Part shown: positions 36,496-44,907 of the stretch, piece after piece
How the letters are laid out: each line of letters opens with the position of its first letter
Numbering within the stretch: the first letter of the stretch is position 1
DNA from: Halomonas sp.
Lineage (GTDB): Bacteria > Pseudomonadota > Gammaproteobacteria > Pseudomonadales > Halomonadaceae
Reading direction: 5' to 3'
Length of the DNA: 64,000 nt
Assembly: GCF_017515565.1 (NCBI RefSeq)
Contig: NZ_JAFWFN010000031.1
Coordinates: 1 to 64,000, forward strand
Notes under the pieces: model-generated
The model's input: only the letters and a program-made list of their open reading frames with translations
Told to the model about the DNA's origin: nothing
Database searches by the model: none
Program-made: the position numbers and the translations under genes

Positions 36496-38675
36496 GAGGC
36501 ATCTCCCGCGCCTGTAACGCTGGTTTGGCGTGCCTCTACGGGACGCATGATGTCGCGCTTGGGGCCATCGGCAACTACTTTGCCTTGGTCTAGCACGATG
36601 ACCCTGTCTACCAGCGCAAGAAGGCTAGTGCGATGGGTGACCATGATCAATGTTTTATCTTGGCAGGCCTCTTTCAAGCGAGCGATGACCTCCTTTTCAG
36701 TTTGAATATCCATCGCGCTGGTCGGCTCATCCATTAACAGGATGGGAGGTGACCCCAGCAGTGCTCGCGCCAAACAGATAAGTTGACGTTGCCCGCCGGA
36801 TAATCCTTCACCTCTCTCGCCAATTTTCATGTCGTAGCCGTGGGGATGACGGGAGATAAACTCATGGGCCCCGGCGAGCTTAGCGGCTTTAAAGACCTGC
36901 TCATCGGTAGGATGGTGCGCACCAATAGCAATGTTTTGGCGCACGGTTCCAGAAAATAGCCACGCTTCCTGCAAAACACTACCTAGGCTGTGGCGCAAGT
37001 CCGCCGGGTCAAGTTGGCGGATGTCGGTATCATCGACTAAAACGGCACCTCGCTCCGGCTGGTAGATGCTAAGCAGAAGTCTAGCTAACGTGCTTTTGCC
37101 AGAGCCGACCTTGCCAAGCAGTGCGACTTTTTCTCCAGGTTTAATGGTGATGTTAATTCCAGTAAGAGCATCAATGGTTTGCTCTGGATAGCGGAACGAG
37201 ACATCTTGAAGTGCTATCTTGCCCGTTAGCGTGGGGCGGCTAAGGTAGTGGCGCCCTGCAGGGCGCTCTGATGGCATGGCCATTAGCTGATCCAGGGCGC
37301 GATAAGACGTGCGTGCTTGGTTAATTCGCGTCATGGTCTGAGCCAGTTGAGCAAGAGGGGCTAACGTTCTTCCGGTTAAAATTACACTCGCAATCATCGC
37401 ACCCATGGAAATAACTCCATCGCCTACCAGAAATACCCCATACACGACGATACTTACTTGGGCGACTTGCTGGGCAAACGCGGTAGCATTAAGCGCGAAT
37501 TGTTGGATTGCCCGTCCGCGACGGCCCACCTCTGATTGGTGCTTAACGCTATCCTCCCAACGCTCACGAATCATGGGAGCAGCACCACTGGCTTTAATAG
37601 TTTCTAGACCCGCGACGGCTTCAATCAACACGCCTTGCTTGGAGCGGTTCTCTTCAAAAGCTTGGCCCGATAAGCGCTTTAGGAAAGGTTGAACGGCGAT
37701 GCCGATGATTAGTACCAATGGCACAGCGATAAGCGGAATGATAAATAGCGGCCCGCCTATTAGATAAATTACCCAAATAAACAAAAAGATAAAAGGAAGG
37801 TCAACGATAGCGACCAGCGACGCTGAAGCGAAAAACTCACGTAGTGTTTCAAACTCGCGCAGTGTGTTGGCAAAACCGCCGGTGGAACCACGTTTGGCGC
37901 TCATCTGTAGGTTGAGAACGTGGTCAAAAATACGCCGGCCCATTCGTAGGTCTGCTTGCTGCCCGGCACGTTCGATAAACAGCTGTCGCAATGTTTTTAC
38001 TAAGAAATCAAATAGTAGGGCAATGCCGACACCAATAGTGAGCGCTATAAGCGACTCAATGGCCTCATTTGGCAGTACACGATCGTACACCACCATAATA
38101 AACAGCGAGGTGGAAAGGCCGAGAAAGTTAGTCAGCGCGGCGGCCATGATGACTTGGGTGTAAATCCAGCGATTGGAGGAGAGTGCGCTCCAAAACCAAT
38201 GGCCGCCCTGTATTAGCGGCTCATTGCTGTGGTCCACTGGGCGGTAACGGGCCTGTACGGCAATAATATGACCAATAAAGTCGTTATCTAGGGAGGAGAT
38301 AGGTAGCGTTATCGGATGCTCCCCCAATGATGGGTCATAGACGGCTAACTTATCTGCATTGGGGCGATCAATGATAACGACTGCACGGCCATTTTTAAGT
38401 AGTGCAACTGTCGGAAGCAATGATGAACTGAGCTGTTCTAATGAATGCTCGCCAAGCGCTGCGACCATGCCATGGCGTTCCGCGGCTTCAATAAAACTAT
38501 GAGGGTCAAGCGGGGAGTCCAGCCCTACTCTTCCTGCTCGTATGGCAGAGGAGGAAACAGGCAGCTCAAGGTGGCGTGCTATAAAAATCAAGCACTCCTC
38601 GAGTGAATCGTTTGGCAATTCGTCATCAGGCTCAGCCGCGAACGAAGGTTGAGAGTTACTCTTGTGGTTCAACAC
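36492..38675 (-). CDS. Type I secretion ABC exporter, LssB/LapB type
   Basis: A 727-residue permease-ATPase. Residues 1-150 form a C39-peptidase-like domain. The expected N-terminal catalytic cysteine motif is absent (LEECLIFIARHLELPVS stands in its place), so it is probably a substrate-docking domain rather than a protease. Six membrane segments occupy about residues 175-440. The nucleotide-binding domain has Walker A LLGKVGSGKST near residue 524, the signature LSGGQRQLICLARALL and Walker B ILLMDEPTSAMD. This layout is typical of exporters for large surface adhesins. The start lies within the last codons of the tolC-like gene. Confidence 0.92.
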   Translation of the reverse strand: MLNHKSNSQPSFAAEPDDELPNDSLEECLIFIARHLELPVSSSAIRAGRVGLDSPLDPHSFIEAAERHGMVAALGEHSLEQLSSSLLPTVALLKNGRAVVIIDRPNADKLAVYDPSLGEHPITLPISSLDNDFIGHIIAVQARYRPVDHSNEPLIQGGHWFWSALSSNRWIYTQVIMAAALTNFLGLSTSLFIMVVYDRVLPNEAIESLIALTIGVGIALLFDFLVKTLRQLFIERAGQQADLRMGRRIFDHVLNLQMSAKRGSTGGFANTLREFETLREFFASASLVAIVDLPFIFLFIWVIYLIGGPLFIIPLIAVPLVLIIGIAVQPFLKRLSGQAFEENRSKQGVLIEAVAGLETIKASGAAPMIRERWEDSVKHQSEVGRRGRAIQQFALNATAFAQQVAQVSIVVYGVFLVGDGVISMGAMIASVILTGRTLAPLAQLAQTMTRINQARTSYRALDQLMAMPSERPAGRHYLSRPTLTGKIALQDVSFRYPEQTIDALTGINITIKPGEKVALLGKVGSGKSTLARLLLSIYQPERGAVLVDDTDIRQLDPADLRHSLGSVLQEAWLFSGTVRQNIAIGAHHPTDEQVFKAAKLAGAHEFISRHPHGYDMKIGERGEGLSGGQRQLICLARALLGSPPILLMDEPTSAMDIQTEKEVIARLKEACQDKTLIMVTHRTSLLALVDRVIVLDQGKVVADGPKRDIMRPVEARQTSVTGAGDAS

Positions 38676-40143
38676 GAATCTCCATGGCGTCGAGTAGCTG
38701 ACCAGTGACGGCTAGTTTCTCGAAATTGGCTTCTTCCCAGCGTGTGCGACGATTGACAAGTTCAGCTGCCGCTTGGAAAAGGTCTCGCTGTGCATCTAGC
38801 AGGTCGTTAATGCTGCTTCGGCCGATACTAAACTGCTCTCGGTAGGCAAGCAGTGCTTGTTCCTCTGAATCAAGGGTAGCGGTTTGCGCTTTTAGCTCGG
38901 CTAAACGAGTAGTAGTGTCGGTATGCGCAGACCGAACCTCACGTTCTAACTCGCGCCTGAGCGTCTGTTGGTCAAACTCACTTTGCAGCAGGCGTTCTTC
39001 TGCTTGCGCAATACGAGAGGAGGTGGCCCCACCGCTGTAGGGGGTGTAGTCAACATTAAACAGTAGCGAGACATCGTTATCGGCATCGGAGAAGTCGTTC
39101 ACATCAAATTGACGCCCTTCAACCGCAACGCTTAAACGTGGCCAGCGAGCGTTAGACTCGGCAATTGCTTCTGCGTCACTGGCTTGGCTGGAAAGCAGAC
39201 CACTTCTCAGGGAGGCGTTGCGGGCTAATGACTCGTCCAGCAGCTGCTCTATATCCATCGAGGTTAGTAGCGCTGACGCTTGTGTTAGCGGTAACGAGGT
39301 GGGAGCGCGAAAGAAGGCTTCTTGATATACGTTAGCAGCACGAGCGAGTTCGCCTTCCAGGGATATCTGGCGCGACCGGGCATCGCTCAAGCGGCTTTTG
39401 GCGCGCAGCACATCTGCACGAGCCCCGGCACCTGCGTCGCGTCGCGCTTGGACGTCGTCAAAAATTCGTTGGTGCTGGATGAAGTTGTGCTCTGCCAGGG
39501 CAAGCTGCGTATTAATGCGTGTTACATCCAAATAGGCGCGGATAGCGTATAAGACTTCTTCTTCTATGCTGGCCTGGGTTTGCCAGAAAGCCGCATCGGC
39601 TGTGAGATTAGCAGCGCGTAGCCGCTCTCCACTGGCTCCAAAGTCGAGCAGTAGCTGGCTAAGCGTAACTACGGCATCAACCCTTGATCCACGGTCTGGA
39701 AGCGAGTCTGTTCGTTGAATATCATTGCGATACTCAAGGCCTGCGTTCACCTGCGGGCGTCGTGCGGCGCGAACTTCATCAATCTGTAAAATGGACTCCC
39801 GCTCACGGGAGCGCTGCGATTGAATGCGCGGCTGTTGCTCTAGCGCCTCGTGAAGGTGCTGCTTTAATAGGGCAAGCCCTTCTGCTGTGTTTGGAGATGC
39901 TGCTTCCTGCCAATAGAAACCATCTAACTGTTTACGCAGAGCTTCCGAAAAAACTGGTCCCTCTAACGAGGACACAGGTAGAGCAGAAGCTGTTGTTGTC
40001 ACTATAACATCAGATTCAGCGTGTAAAGTGGGCTGATAAAACATCACGACGCTTAACAAGCTAAGAGTTGCGCTAACGCGCAAGGCTGCCGTGAGTGAGG
40101 GTATTTTGCACAGAGGGGCTTGGGAAGAGTGGCTAAACGCCAT
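38656..40143 (-). CDS. TolC-family outer-membrane channel of the secretion locus
   Basis: A 495-residue outer-membrane efflux protein with an N-terminal signal (hydrophobic ALRVSATLSLLSVVMF, cut near LHA-ES). It contains the family's repeated features: long alpha-helices such as QPRIQSQRSRERESILQIDE, and beta-strand segments such as RPQVNAGLEYRND and WPRLSVAVEGRQFDVND. An internal duplication is visible around QLLLDFGASGERL and VDYTPYSGGATSSRIAQAEE. It heads the exporter genes, with a 20-base overlap to the ABC gene. Dedicated TolC homologues inside the locus are common for LapB-type systems. Confidence 0.9.
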   Translation of the reverse strand: MAFSHSSQAPLCKIPSLTAALRVSATLSLLSVVMFYQPTLHAESDVIVTTTASALPVSSLEGPVFSEALRKQLDGFYWQEAASPNTAEGLALLKQHLHEALEQQPRIQSQRSRERESILQIDEVRAARRPQVNAGLEYRNDIQRTDSLPDRGSRVDAVVTLSQLLLDFGASGERLRAANLTADAAFWQTQASIEEEVLYAIRAYLDVTRINTQLALAEHNFIQHQRIFDDVQARRDAGAGARADVLRAKSRLSDARSRQISLEGELARAANVYQEAFFRAPTSLPLTQASALLTSMDIEQLLDESLARNASLRSGLLSSQASDAEAIAESNARWPRLSVAVEGRQFDVNDFSDADNDVSLLFNVDYTPYSGGATSSRIAQAEERLLQSEFDQQTLRRELEREVRSAHTDTTTRLAELKAQTATLDSEEQALLAYREQFSIGRSSINDLLDAQRDLFQAAAELVNRRTRWEEANFEKLAVTGQLLDAMEIRVEPQE

Positions 40144-40205
40144 TCGGTTACCTATTGTATTGATCGTGTTATTAGTAAAGGTGGCTCAGGCAAAGCATCG
40201 GCGTG

Positions 40206-40988
40206 TCATAGTGTTGGCCAGTGGTAGTCCTGCTCGGTTGCCATGGCTTCTCTTAAATCGCTCAGCGGCGAGTCTGTCGCTGTCTTGACTTGTGCTTGCC
40301 CAGCCTGTGGGGAGCGCTGGCGCAGTTTCAATGTCTGCAGGTTAGGCAGAGACATCATATGTGCGTAAACTGCGGGGACTAGGCCTTTTTTCCACCAGCC
40401 CGCTATGTCTTTCCCTGTTTGGCGATTCCATTTTTTCTCATCAATGCGGTAAAGCGGGACAGCGCCAGTGTACTCATCAGGTTGCCAGGGCATTAGCAGT
40501 GCTGCTTGATCAAGCATTGCCACTTTGAGCGACAGCGTCTGGCAGCTACGCAAGCGCTGTTGCAAAAATGCATGTACTTGCTTTGGAAAATTTGCCAAAT
40601 CTCCGTTCTGATTAAAAAAAGGCTCAGCATCATACTGATCAATCACTTCCTCGGCGGTTTCGTCGATACACAGCTGATCAGGTTGCTCAGGACGAATGCC
40701 AAACGGGTGACCACGCAGAGCGGAAGGTACATAGGGGCTTCGCCATCGCCCTTGGTCGTCAATCAAGTAGTTGGTACTTTCATCCAAGCTGCACAGCGCG
40801 ACCGCCTGCCAAGAATTATCTATAAATACAAAGGCAACCGGCAGCCAAGCTGCTGCTTGGGCGATTTCAGCCTCCGCAAGCGGAATTCTAAGCTGGTGTC
40901 TAGCAAACTGATAAGAGGTGTAACGTTTCCACATCAAGCCGCCATGCCGCTCAGTGCTCAAAACGGCTAAGTTAAATGAGCTTTGCAT
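40206..40988 (-). CDS. SapC family protein
   Basis: A 260-residue protein matching the SapC pattern as I remember it: a start near RHGGLMWKRYTSYQFARHQLRIPL, then AAAWLPVAFVFID, the paired NYLIDDQGRWRSPYVPSALRGHPFGI and QLCIDETAEEV. No signal peptide or membrane segment is visible. SapC proteins are often encoded beside S-layer or surface-protein secretion genes; the mechanism is unknown. The ATG at 40988 has AAGGGG upstream, so the in-frame extension to 41159, which overlaps the MFS gene, is rejected. It lies 62 bases before the tolC-like gene and probably belongs to the secretion unit. Confidence 0.8.
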   Translation of the reverse strand: MQSSFNLAVLSTERHGGLMWKRYTSYQFARHQLRIPLAEAEIAQAAAWLPVAFVFIDNSWQAVALCSLDESTNYLIDDQGRWRSPYVPSALRGHPFGIRPEQPDQLCIDETAEEVIDQYDAEPFFNQNGDLANFPKQVHAFLQQRLRSCQTLSLKVAMLDQAALLMPWQPDEYTGAVPLYRIDEKKWNRQTGKDIAGWWKKGLVPAVYAHMMSLPNLQTLKLRQRSPQAGQAQVKTATDSPLSDLREAMATEQDYHWPTL

Positions 40989-41047
40989 GGGTAGATCCCC
41001 TTGGTGTTTCAATAAGCGAGCTACCTTAGCAAAGTTCAATACCAGGG

Positions 41048-42232
41048 TCAGTGAGATTTGAGGCTTAAATTGTGCTGCATCAACTCTTTCATCGCGATCA
41101 GCCCGAATATAGGCCCCGGCAGCAGCCACCAGATCACCCAGGGCCCTTGGGTTGCCCACAGGGCGGTGACCAAGGCGATAGAGGGAATCGTTAAGCCAAA
41201 GCCGATGGCGTTCATCATGGCAAGGGCCGAACCCAGCCGCTCGGGTGGGGCAGCGGCTGACGCCAGCGCGGAAAACTGCGCCGAGTCGGCAATTACGCTA
41301 ATGCCCCAAACCCCCAAAAGTGCCAGCAGTAGCCAGGGTGATGTGCCAGCTAAGAGTGGATAGACCAAGCAAAGCGTGCCGGAAATGGTTAGCGCCACAA
41401 AGGCTACCCGCGCGCTGCCCACGCGGCGGCTCCAGCGGCCAGCCCAAACGCAGCCGGGCAGGCCAAGGGCAATGACCGCAAAGCTCACCCATGGCTGCAA
41501 GCCGGGCGCTGCGGTGAGTCGTTCAAGCTCTCTCGCGACTAAAAACGGCACGAGCGCCCACAGGGCGTACAGCTCCCAGCAGTGACCAAAGTAGCCCAGC
41601 GACGCAGCGCGGAAGCGCTGTTGTCTGAAGGCAGCAAGCCCCGCCCAGGGGCGCCCGCCACTGGCTTTGGCAGGTAGATGCGGCCCAACGCCTAGTTTGA
41701 AAATCATGAAGGCGGCGAACAGCGCCAGGGCAGAGGCCAGCAGCAGCGGCCACTGCCACGGCAAGTGCAGCGTAAGCCCTCGCAATAGATGCGGCGAGGC
41801 AATGCCCAGGGTAAGCATGCCTACTAACCAGCCGAGGGCGGCGCCTGCGTGGGTGGGCGTCCAGCTCACCACCAACTTCATGCCCAGCGGGTAGATACCT
41901 GCAAGGCATAGCCCAACTAAAAACCGCGCCACCGCCGCTAAACTGACGCTTTCGGCCACGCCGATAAAAACGGCGTTAATCAATGCGCCCAGCACTGCCG
42001 AGGCGGCAAACAAGTGACTGGCACGGACACGGTCGGCAAGCCCGGTGGTGGCAATTAACAGGGTGCCGGTAATAAAGCCCGCCTGTACGGCAATGGTGAG
42101 CAGTCCTAAGTCGCCCTCACTGAGGCCCACGGCATCCTGAAGTGCCAAGCCAACGCCATTCACGCTAAACCACAGCGAGGTACCCAATAGCTGGGCGATG
42201 ACGATCGTAACAAGCGGGTAGCGCGTGAACAC
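41048..42232 (-). CDS. Major facilitator superfamily transporter
   Basis: A 394-residue inner-membrane protein with about twelve hydrophobic segments in two sixfold halves. The MFS loop appears as GLADRVRASHLFAASAVLG after the second helix and as WAGRWSRRVGSARVAFVAL in the second half. The start LVTIVIAQLLGTSLWFSVNGV resembles a subgroup of unknown substrate. The gene runs in the same direction as the SapC gene, 59 bases upstream of it, but nothing links its function to secretion. Confidence 0.82.
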   Translation of the reverse strand: MFTRYPLVTIVIAQLLGTSLWFSVNGVGLALQDAVGLSEGDLGLLTIAVQAGFITGTLLIATTGLADRVRASHLFAASAVLGALINAVFIGVAESVSLAAVARFLVGLCLAGIYPLGMKLVVSWTPTHAGAALGWLVGMLTLGIASPHLLRGLTLHLPWQWPLLLASALALFAAFMIFKLGVGPHLPAKASGGRPWAGLAAFRQQRFRAASLGYFGHCWELYALWALVPFLVARELERLTAAPGLQPWVSFAVIALGLPGCVWAGRWSRRVGSARVAFVALTISGTLCLVYPLLAGTSPWLLLALLGVWGISVIADSAQFSALASAAAPPERLGSALAMMNAIGFGLTIPSIALVTALWATQGPWVIWWLLPGPIFGLIAMKELMQHNLSLKSH

Positions 42233-42511
42233 GTTTACTTCTCCATGTGTGGAAATGGCGCGGCAAGGCTAATGGTAATCAACAATTTGCCGTCACAACG
42301 AATTTTTTGAAAACAGTACTGTCGGATCAGGAAGGTATCGACAGTTAGCCTGTTTTTGGCCTTGTTGATTAGCCACCTTGGGAGCCCGTAGCCAAGACGA
42401 GTCGCTACCATAAAGAGCTTTGTGGTTTCTGCTGTGTAGGTGGTTGGTCATAGGGACATATAGGGTTATCGCAAGACCCGTCAGCATTGTGTCGGGTAGG
42501 AGGAATACATT
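42233..42511. other. 279-base divergent intergenic region
   Basis: It separates the minus-strand MFS gene from the plus-strand Spy-like gene and must hold both promoters. I see no ORF, repeat or convincing operator in it. Confidence 0.5.
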
Positions 42512-42535
42512 TTGTTGTACGCAATTGGAGTTTTT

Positions 42536-43000
42536 ATGCACCTAGCTAAGCTTTTCGTTCCAGCAGTCGCAGCACTGGTATTCAGTGTTCCCGCCATGGC
42601 CCAGCAAATGGGTGGTGCCACCCCCAGTGTCGATGACCAAGTTAATCAACTTGATGAAATGGTGGATCTGAATGAAGGACAGAAAGTAGAGTTGAGCAAC
42701 CTCTTGACCCAGGTGCAAGATGAAATCAGTAGCAAGGAGCAGGAAGCCCAGCAGTTGCAACAGCAACTCGGCGAGCAGGTGGGTCCCAATTACGATGAAG
42801 CTGCCATTCGCGCGGACGCGGAGCGCCTTGGTGACCTAACGGCCGAGATGACCGCTGATAGCGTCATCATTCAGTCTCAGATCGAAGGCGTATTCACTCA
42901 GGAGCAGCGCGATCAACTGGATGAGGCCATGGCTCAACAGCAGGAGCAAATGCAACAACAGATGCAGGAGCAGATGCAGCAACAGCAACAGGGAGGCTAA
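42536..43000 (+). CDS. Spy/CpxP-like periplasmic protein
   Basis: An exported helical protein with a signal peptide (LAKLFVPAVAALVFSVPAMA). The mature part is almost all charged helix with the LTxxQ-type elements LNEGQKVELSNLL and FTQEQRDQLDEA, as in the Spy/CpxP chaperone group. The last 30 residues are a Gln/Met tract (QQQEQMQQQMQEQMQQQQQ) ending in GG. Two starts compete: the ATG at 42536 (GGAG five bases upstream, 154 residues) and the TTG at 42512 with AGGAGG seven bases upstream (162 residues). The ATG gives the more usual signal peptide. A role in envelope stress is inferred from the fold only. Confidence 0.68.
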   Translation: MHLAKLFVPAVAALVFSVPAMAQQMGGATPSVDDQVNQLDEMVDLNEGQKVELSNLLTQVQDEISSKEQEAQQLQQQLGEQVGPNYDEAAIRADAERLGDLTAEMTADSVIIQSQIEGVFTQEQRDQLDEAMAQQQEQMQQQMQEQMQQQQQGG

Positions 43001-43050
43001 GGCTAAGACTGCCTGGCCGCACTCATAGCGATTGCCTAACGTCTGTTGAT

Positions 43051-43071
43051 GGCCCCGCCAAGTGCGGGGTC
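43051..43071. terminator. Hairpin between the Spy-like gene and holC
   Basis: CCCCGC (43053-43058) pairs with GCGGGG (43064-43069) around CAAGT, extended by two outer pairs. It lies between convergent genes, but neither strand has a good U-run. Confidence 0.4.
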
Positions 43072-43103
43072 ACGTGTTTCTGGTGGAGGGTCTTCCCGGC
43101 TAT

Positions 43104-43535
43104 TTACCCCAGCTTATGCGGCACCACCTCATGCCCCATTTCTTTATAGCGCTGCCAGCAGGCGCGTTTGGCGACCAGCACTTGTTGGTGCTGATTGATG
43201 ATCTCGGCAATGCGAGCATAGCGCTCTACGCCTTCAGGGATGTCGGGATGTAAGTTCAGCAGTGCGGTTTCTGCTTTGGGCACTGGCAACTGCTGCCAGC
43301 CCAAGGTGATAGGCACGCTGGCGGCCATCTCGCTATCTTCCAACGCATGGGGCAGGTAGGCATCTTCGCGGAAATTCCACAGCGCTTCGTCGGCCTGTTC
43401 GGCCAGGGTTTTGTCTTCGCAGTGAAGGTGCAACCGATACCCTTTGCGGTGGATGGTTTCGGCGAGCTTGCAAGCAAACTGCAGGCGCGCTTCCAGGGTC
43501 GTGTCGGGAAGGATATAGAAGTCGATACGTGCCAT
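43104..43535 (-). CDS. holC: DNA polymerase III subunit chi
   Basis: HolC links the clamp-loader complex to single-stranded-DNA-binding protein through its partner HolD. From the ATG at 43535 it is 143 residues and begins MARIDFYILPDTT, matching the family start and length; the in-frame start at 43586 would add 17 residues overlapping a terminator stem. Conserved segments are LACKLAETIHRKGYRLHLHCED, LWNFREDAYLPHAL and PITLGW. It follows ilvE after a strong terminator, so it probably has its own promoter, although holC more often follows pepA directly. Confidence 0.92.
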   Translation of the reverse strand: MARIDFYILPDTTLEARLQFACKLAETIHRKGYRLHLHCEDKTLAEQADEALWNFREDAYLPHALEDSEMAASVPITLGWQQLPVPKAETALLNLHPDIPEGVERYARIAEIINQHQQVLVAKRACWQRYKEMGHEVVPHKLG

Positions 43536-43564
43536 CGGTGGCTCCAGCGGTTCCAGCTCGTCCC

Positions 43565-43597
43565 AAAAAGCCCACCGCCGCTGCAAGCGGCGGTGGG
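43565..43597 (-). terminator. Rho-independent terminator after ilvE
   Basis: A 12-bp perfect stem (CCCACCGCCGCT at 43571-43582 with AGCGGCGGTGGG at 43586-43597) has a three-base loop. On the minus strand CTTTTT follows it. It lies 37 bases beyond the ilvE stop. Confidence 0.85.
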
Positions 43598-43633
43598 GCG
43601 CTGGGCGATACTAGTTGGTTGATACTAACGGAT

Positions 43634-44755
43634 TTATACCAACCGAGTGAGCCAGCCGTACTTATCTTCGCTGCGGCCATACTGCAGGTCGAGCAGCGTT
43701 TTGCGGATACGCTTGGCGATCTCGTTGTTGCCGTCGCCTTGCAAACGAATACGCTCGTTTTCGGTGACTAGCTCGCCGACCGGGGTAATGACCGCTGCGG
43801 TGCCGCAGGCGAACACTTCGGTAATCTCACCTGACGCTGCGCCTTCACGCCATTCATCGATGCTGATCGGGCGCTCTTCTGGAGTTAAACCTGCGTCTTT
43901 GGCCAGGGTGAGTACGGAGTTACGGGTAACGCCTTCCAAGATAGTATCGGTAAGCCGGGGAGTGACAATACGGCCATCTTTATAAACAAAGAAAAGGTTC
44001 ATGCCGCCTAGCTCTTCGACCCATTTGTTTTCGGCAGCGTCTAAGAACGCTACTTGGCTGCAGTCGTTGGCGGCAGCTTCTTTTTGCGCTGCCAGCGATG
44101 CTGCGTAGTTGCCGCCACACTTGGCAAAGCCGGTGCCGCCTGGAGCCGCGCGCTTGTAATGGGACGAGAGCCAAATAGAGACCGGCTCAATGCCGCCTTT
44201 GAAGTACGCCGCTGCCGGTGAGGCAATGACGTAGTAGTCCACTTCATGAGCCGGGCGCACGCCTAGGAAAGCTTCAGAAGCGATCATAAACGGGCGCAAA
44301 TAGAGGCTGCACTCATCGGCATCGCTTGAGGGCGTGGGCACCCAGGCGTGGTCTTGGGCCAACAGTGCTTTAAGCGAGCTGATAAAGTCGTCATCGGAAA
44401 GCTCCGGCAGCGCTAAACGGCGGGCGCTACGACGGAAACGCTCAGCGTTTTTCTCTGGGCGGAAGGTCCAGATAGAGCCATCGGCATGGCGATAGGCTTT
44501 GATACCTTCAAAAATTTCCTGACCGTAGTGCAGTACCGATGCCGCTGGGTCGAGGGTTAGCGGGCCATAGGGGCGCACCTGATGGCCGTGCCAGTCAGCG
44601 TCGACTGTCCAGCGGACGTGGGCCATGTGATCAGTGAAGTGCTTGCCAAAACCTGGGTTTTGCAAAATGTTGTCACGAATTTCATCAGCCATCGGTTGAT
44701 TAGACGGCAGTGTTTCAAAATGTGATTCAAGCTGGGTATCTGAAGCTGTGGGCAC
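43634..44755 (-). CDS. ilvE: Branched-chain amino acid aminotransferase
   Basis: A 373-residue fold-type IV PLP aminotransferase of the BCAT2-like (TIGR01123) branch, which interconverts Val, Leu and Ile with their 2-oxo acids. The PLP lysine is in GFAKCGGNYAASL near residue 213. YGQEIFEGIKAYR near residue 78, LYLRPFMIASEAFLGV, EELGGMNLFFV and CGTAAVITPVG are all in family order. It is followed by a terminator and lies downstream of pepA, with a 152-base gap. The gene symbol is by function; the E. coli IlvE branch is shorter. Confidence 0.92.
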   Translation of the reverse strand: MPTASDTQLESHFETLPSNQPMADEIRDNILQNPGFGKHFTDHMAHVRWTVDADWHGHQVRPYGPLTLDPAASVLHYGQEIFEGIKAYRHADGSIWTFRPEKNAERFRRSARRLALPELSDDDFISSLKALLAQDHAWVPTPSSDADECSLYLRPFMIASEAFLGVRPAHEVDYYVIASPAAAYFKGGIEPVSIWLSSHYKRAAPGGTGFAKCGGNYAASLAAQKEAAANDCSQVAFLDAAENKWVEELGGMNLFFVYKDGRIVTPRLTDTILEGVTRNSVLTLAKDAGLTPEERPISIDEWREGAASGEITEVFACGTAAVITPVGELVTENERIRLQGDGNNEIAKRIRKTLLDLQYGRSEDKYGWLTRLV

Positions 44756-44907
44756 GGCGTATTCTCTCCGCTATAGCCTGGCCCCGAAGGGCAAGTGTTA
44801 GTGTTTGTTAGGTGTAGCATGCGCCCTGAAAATAGCGCGCATGCTAATGCCCTTAGATGTAACGTTTACGTCAACGAATGGCAACCGTTGATCGCCTGAT
44901 TGTGATG

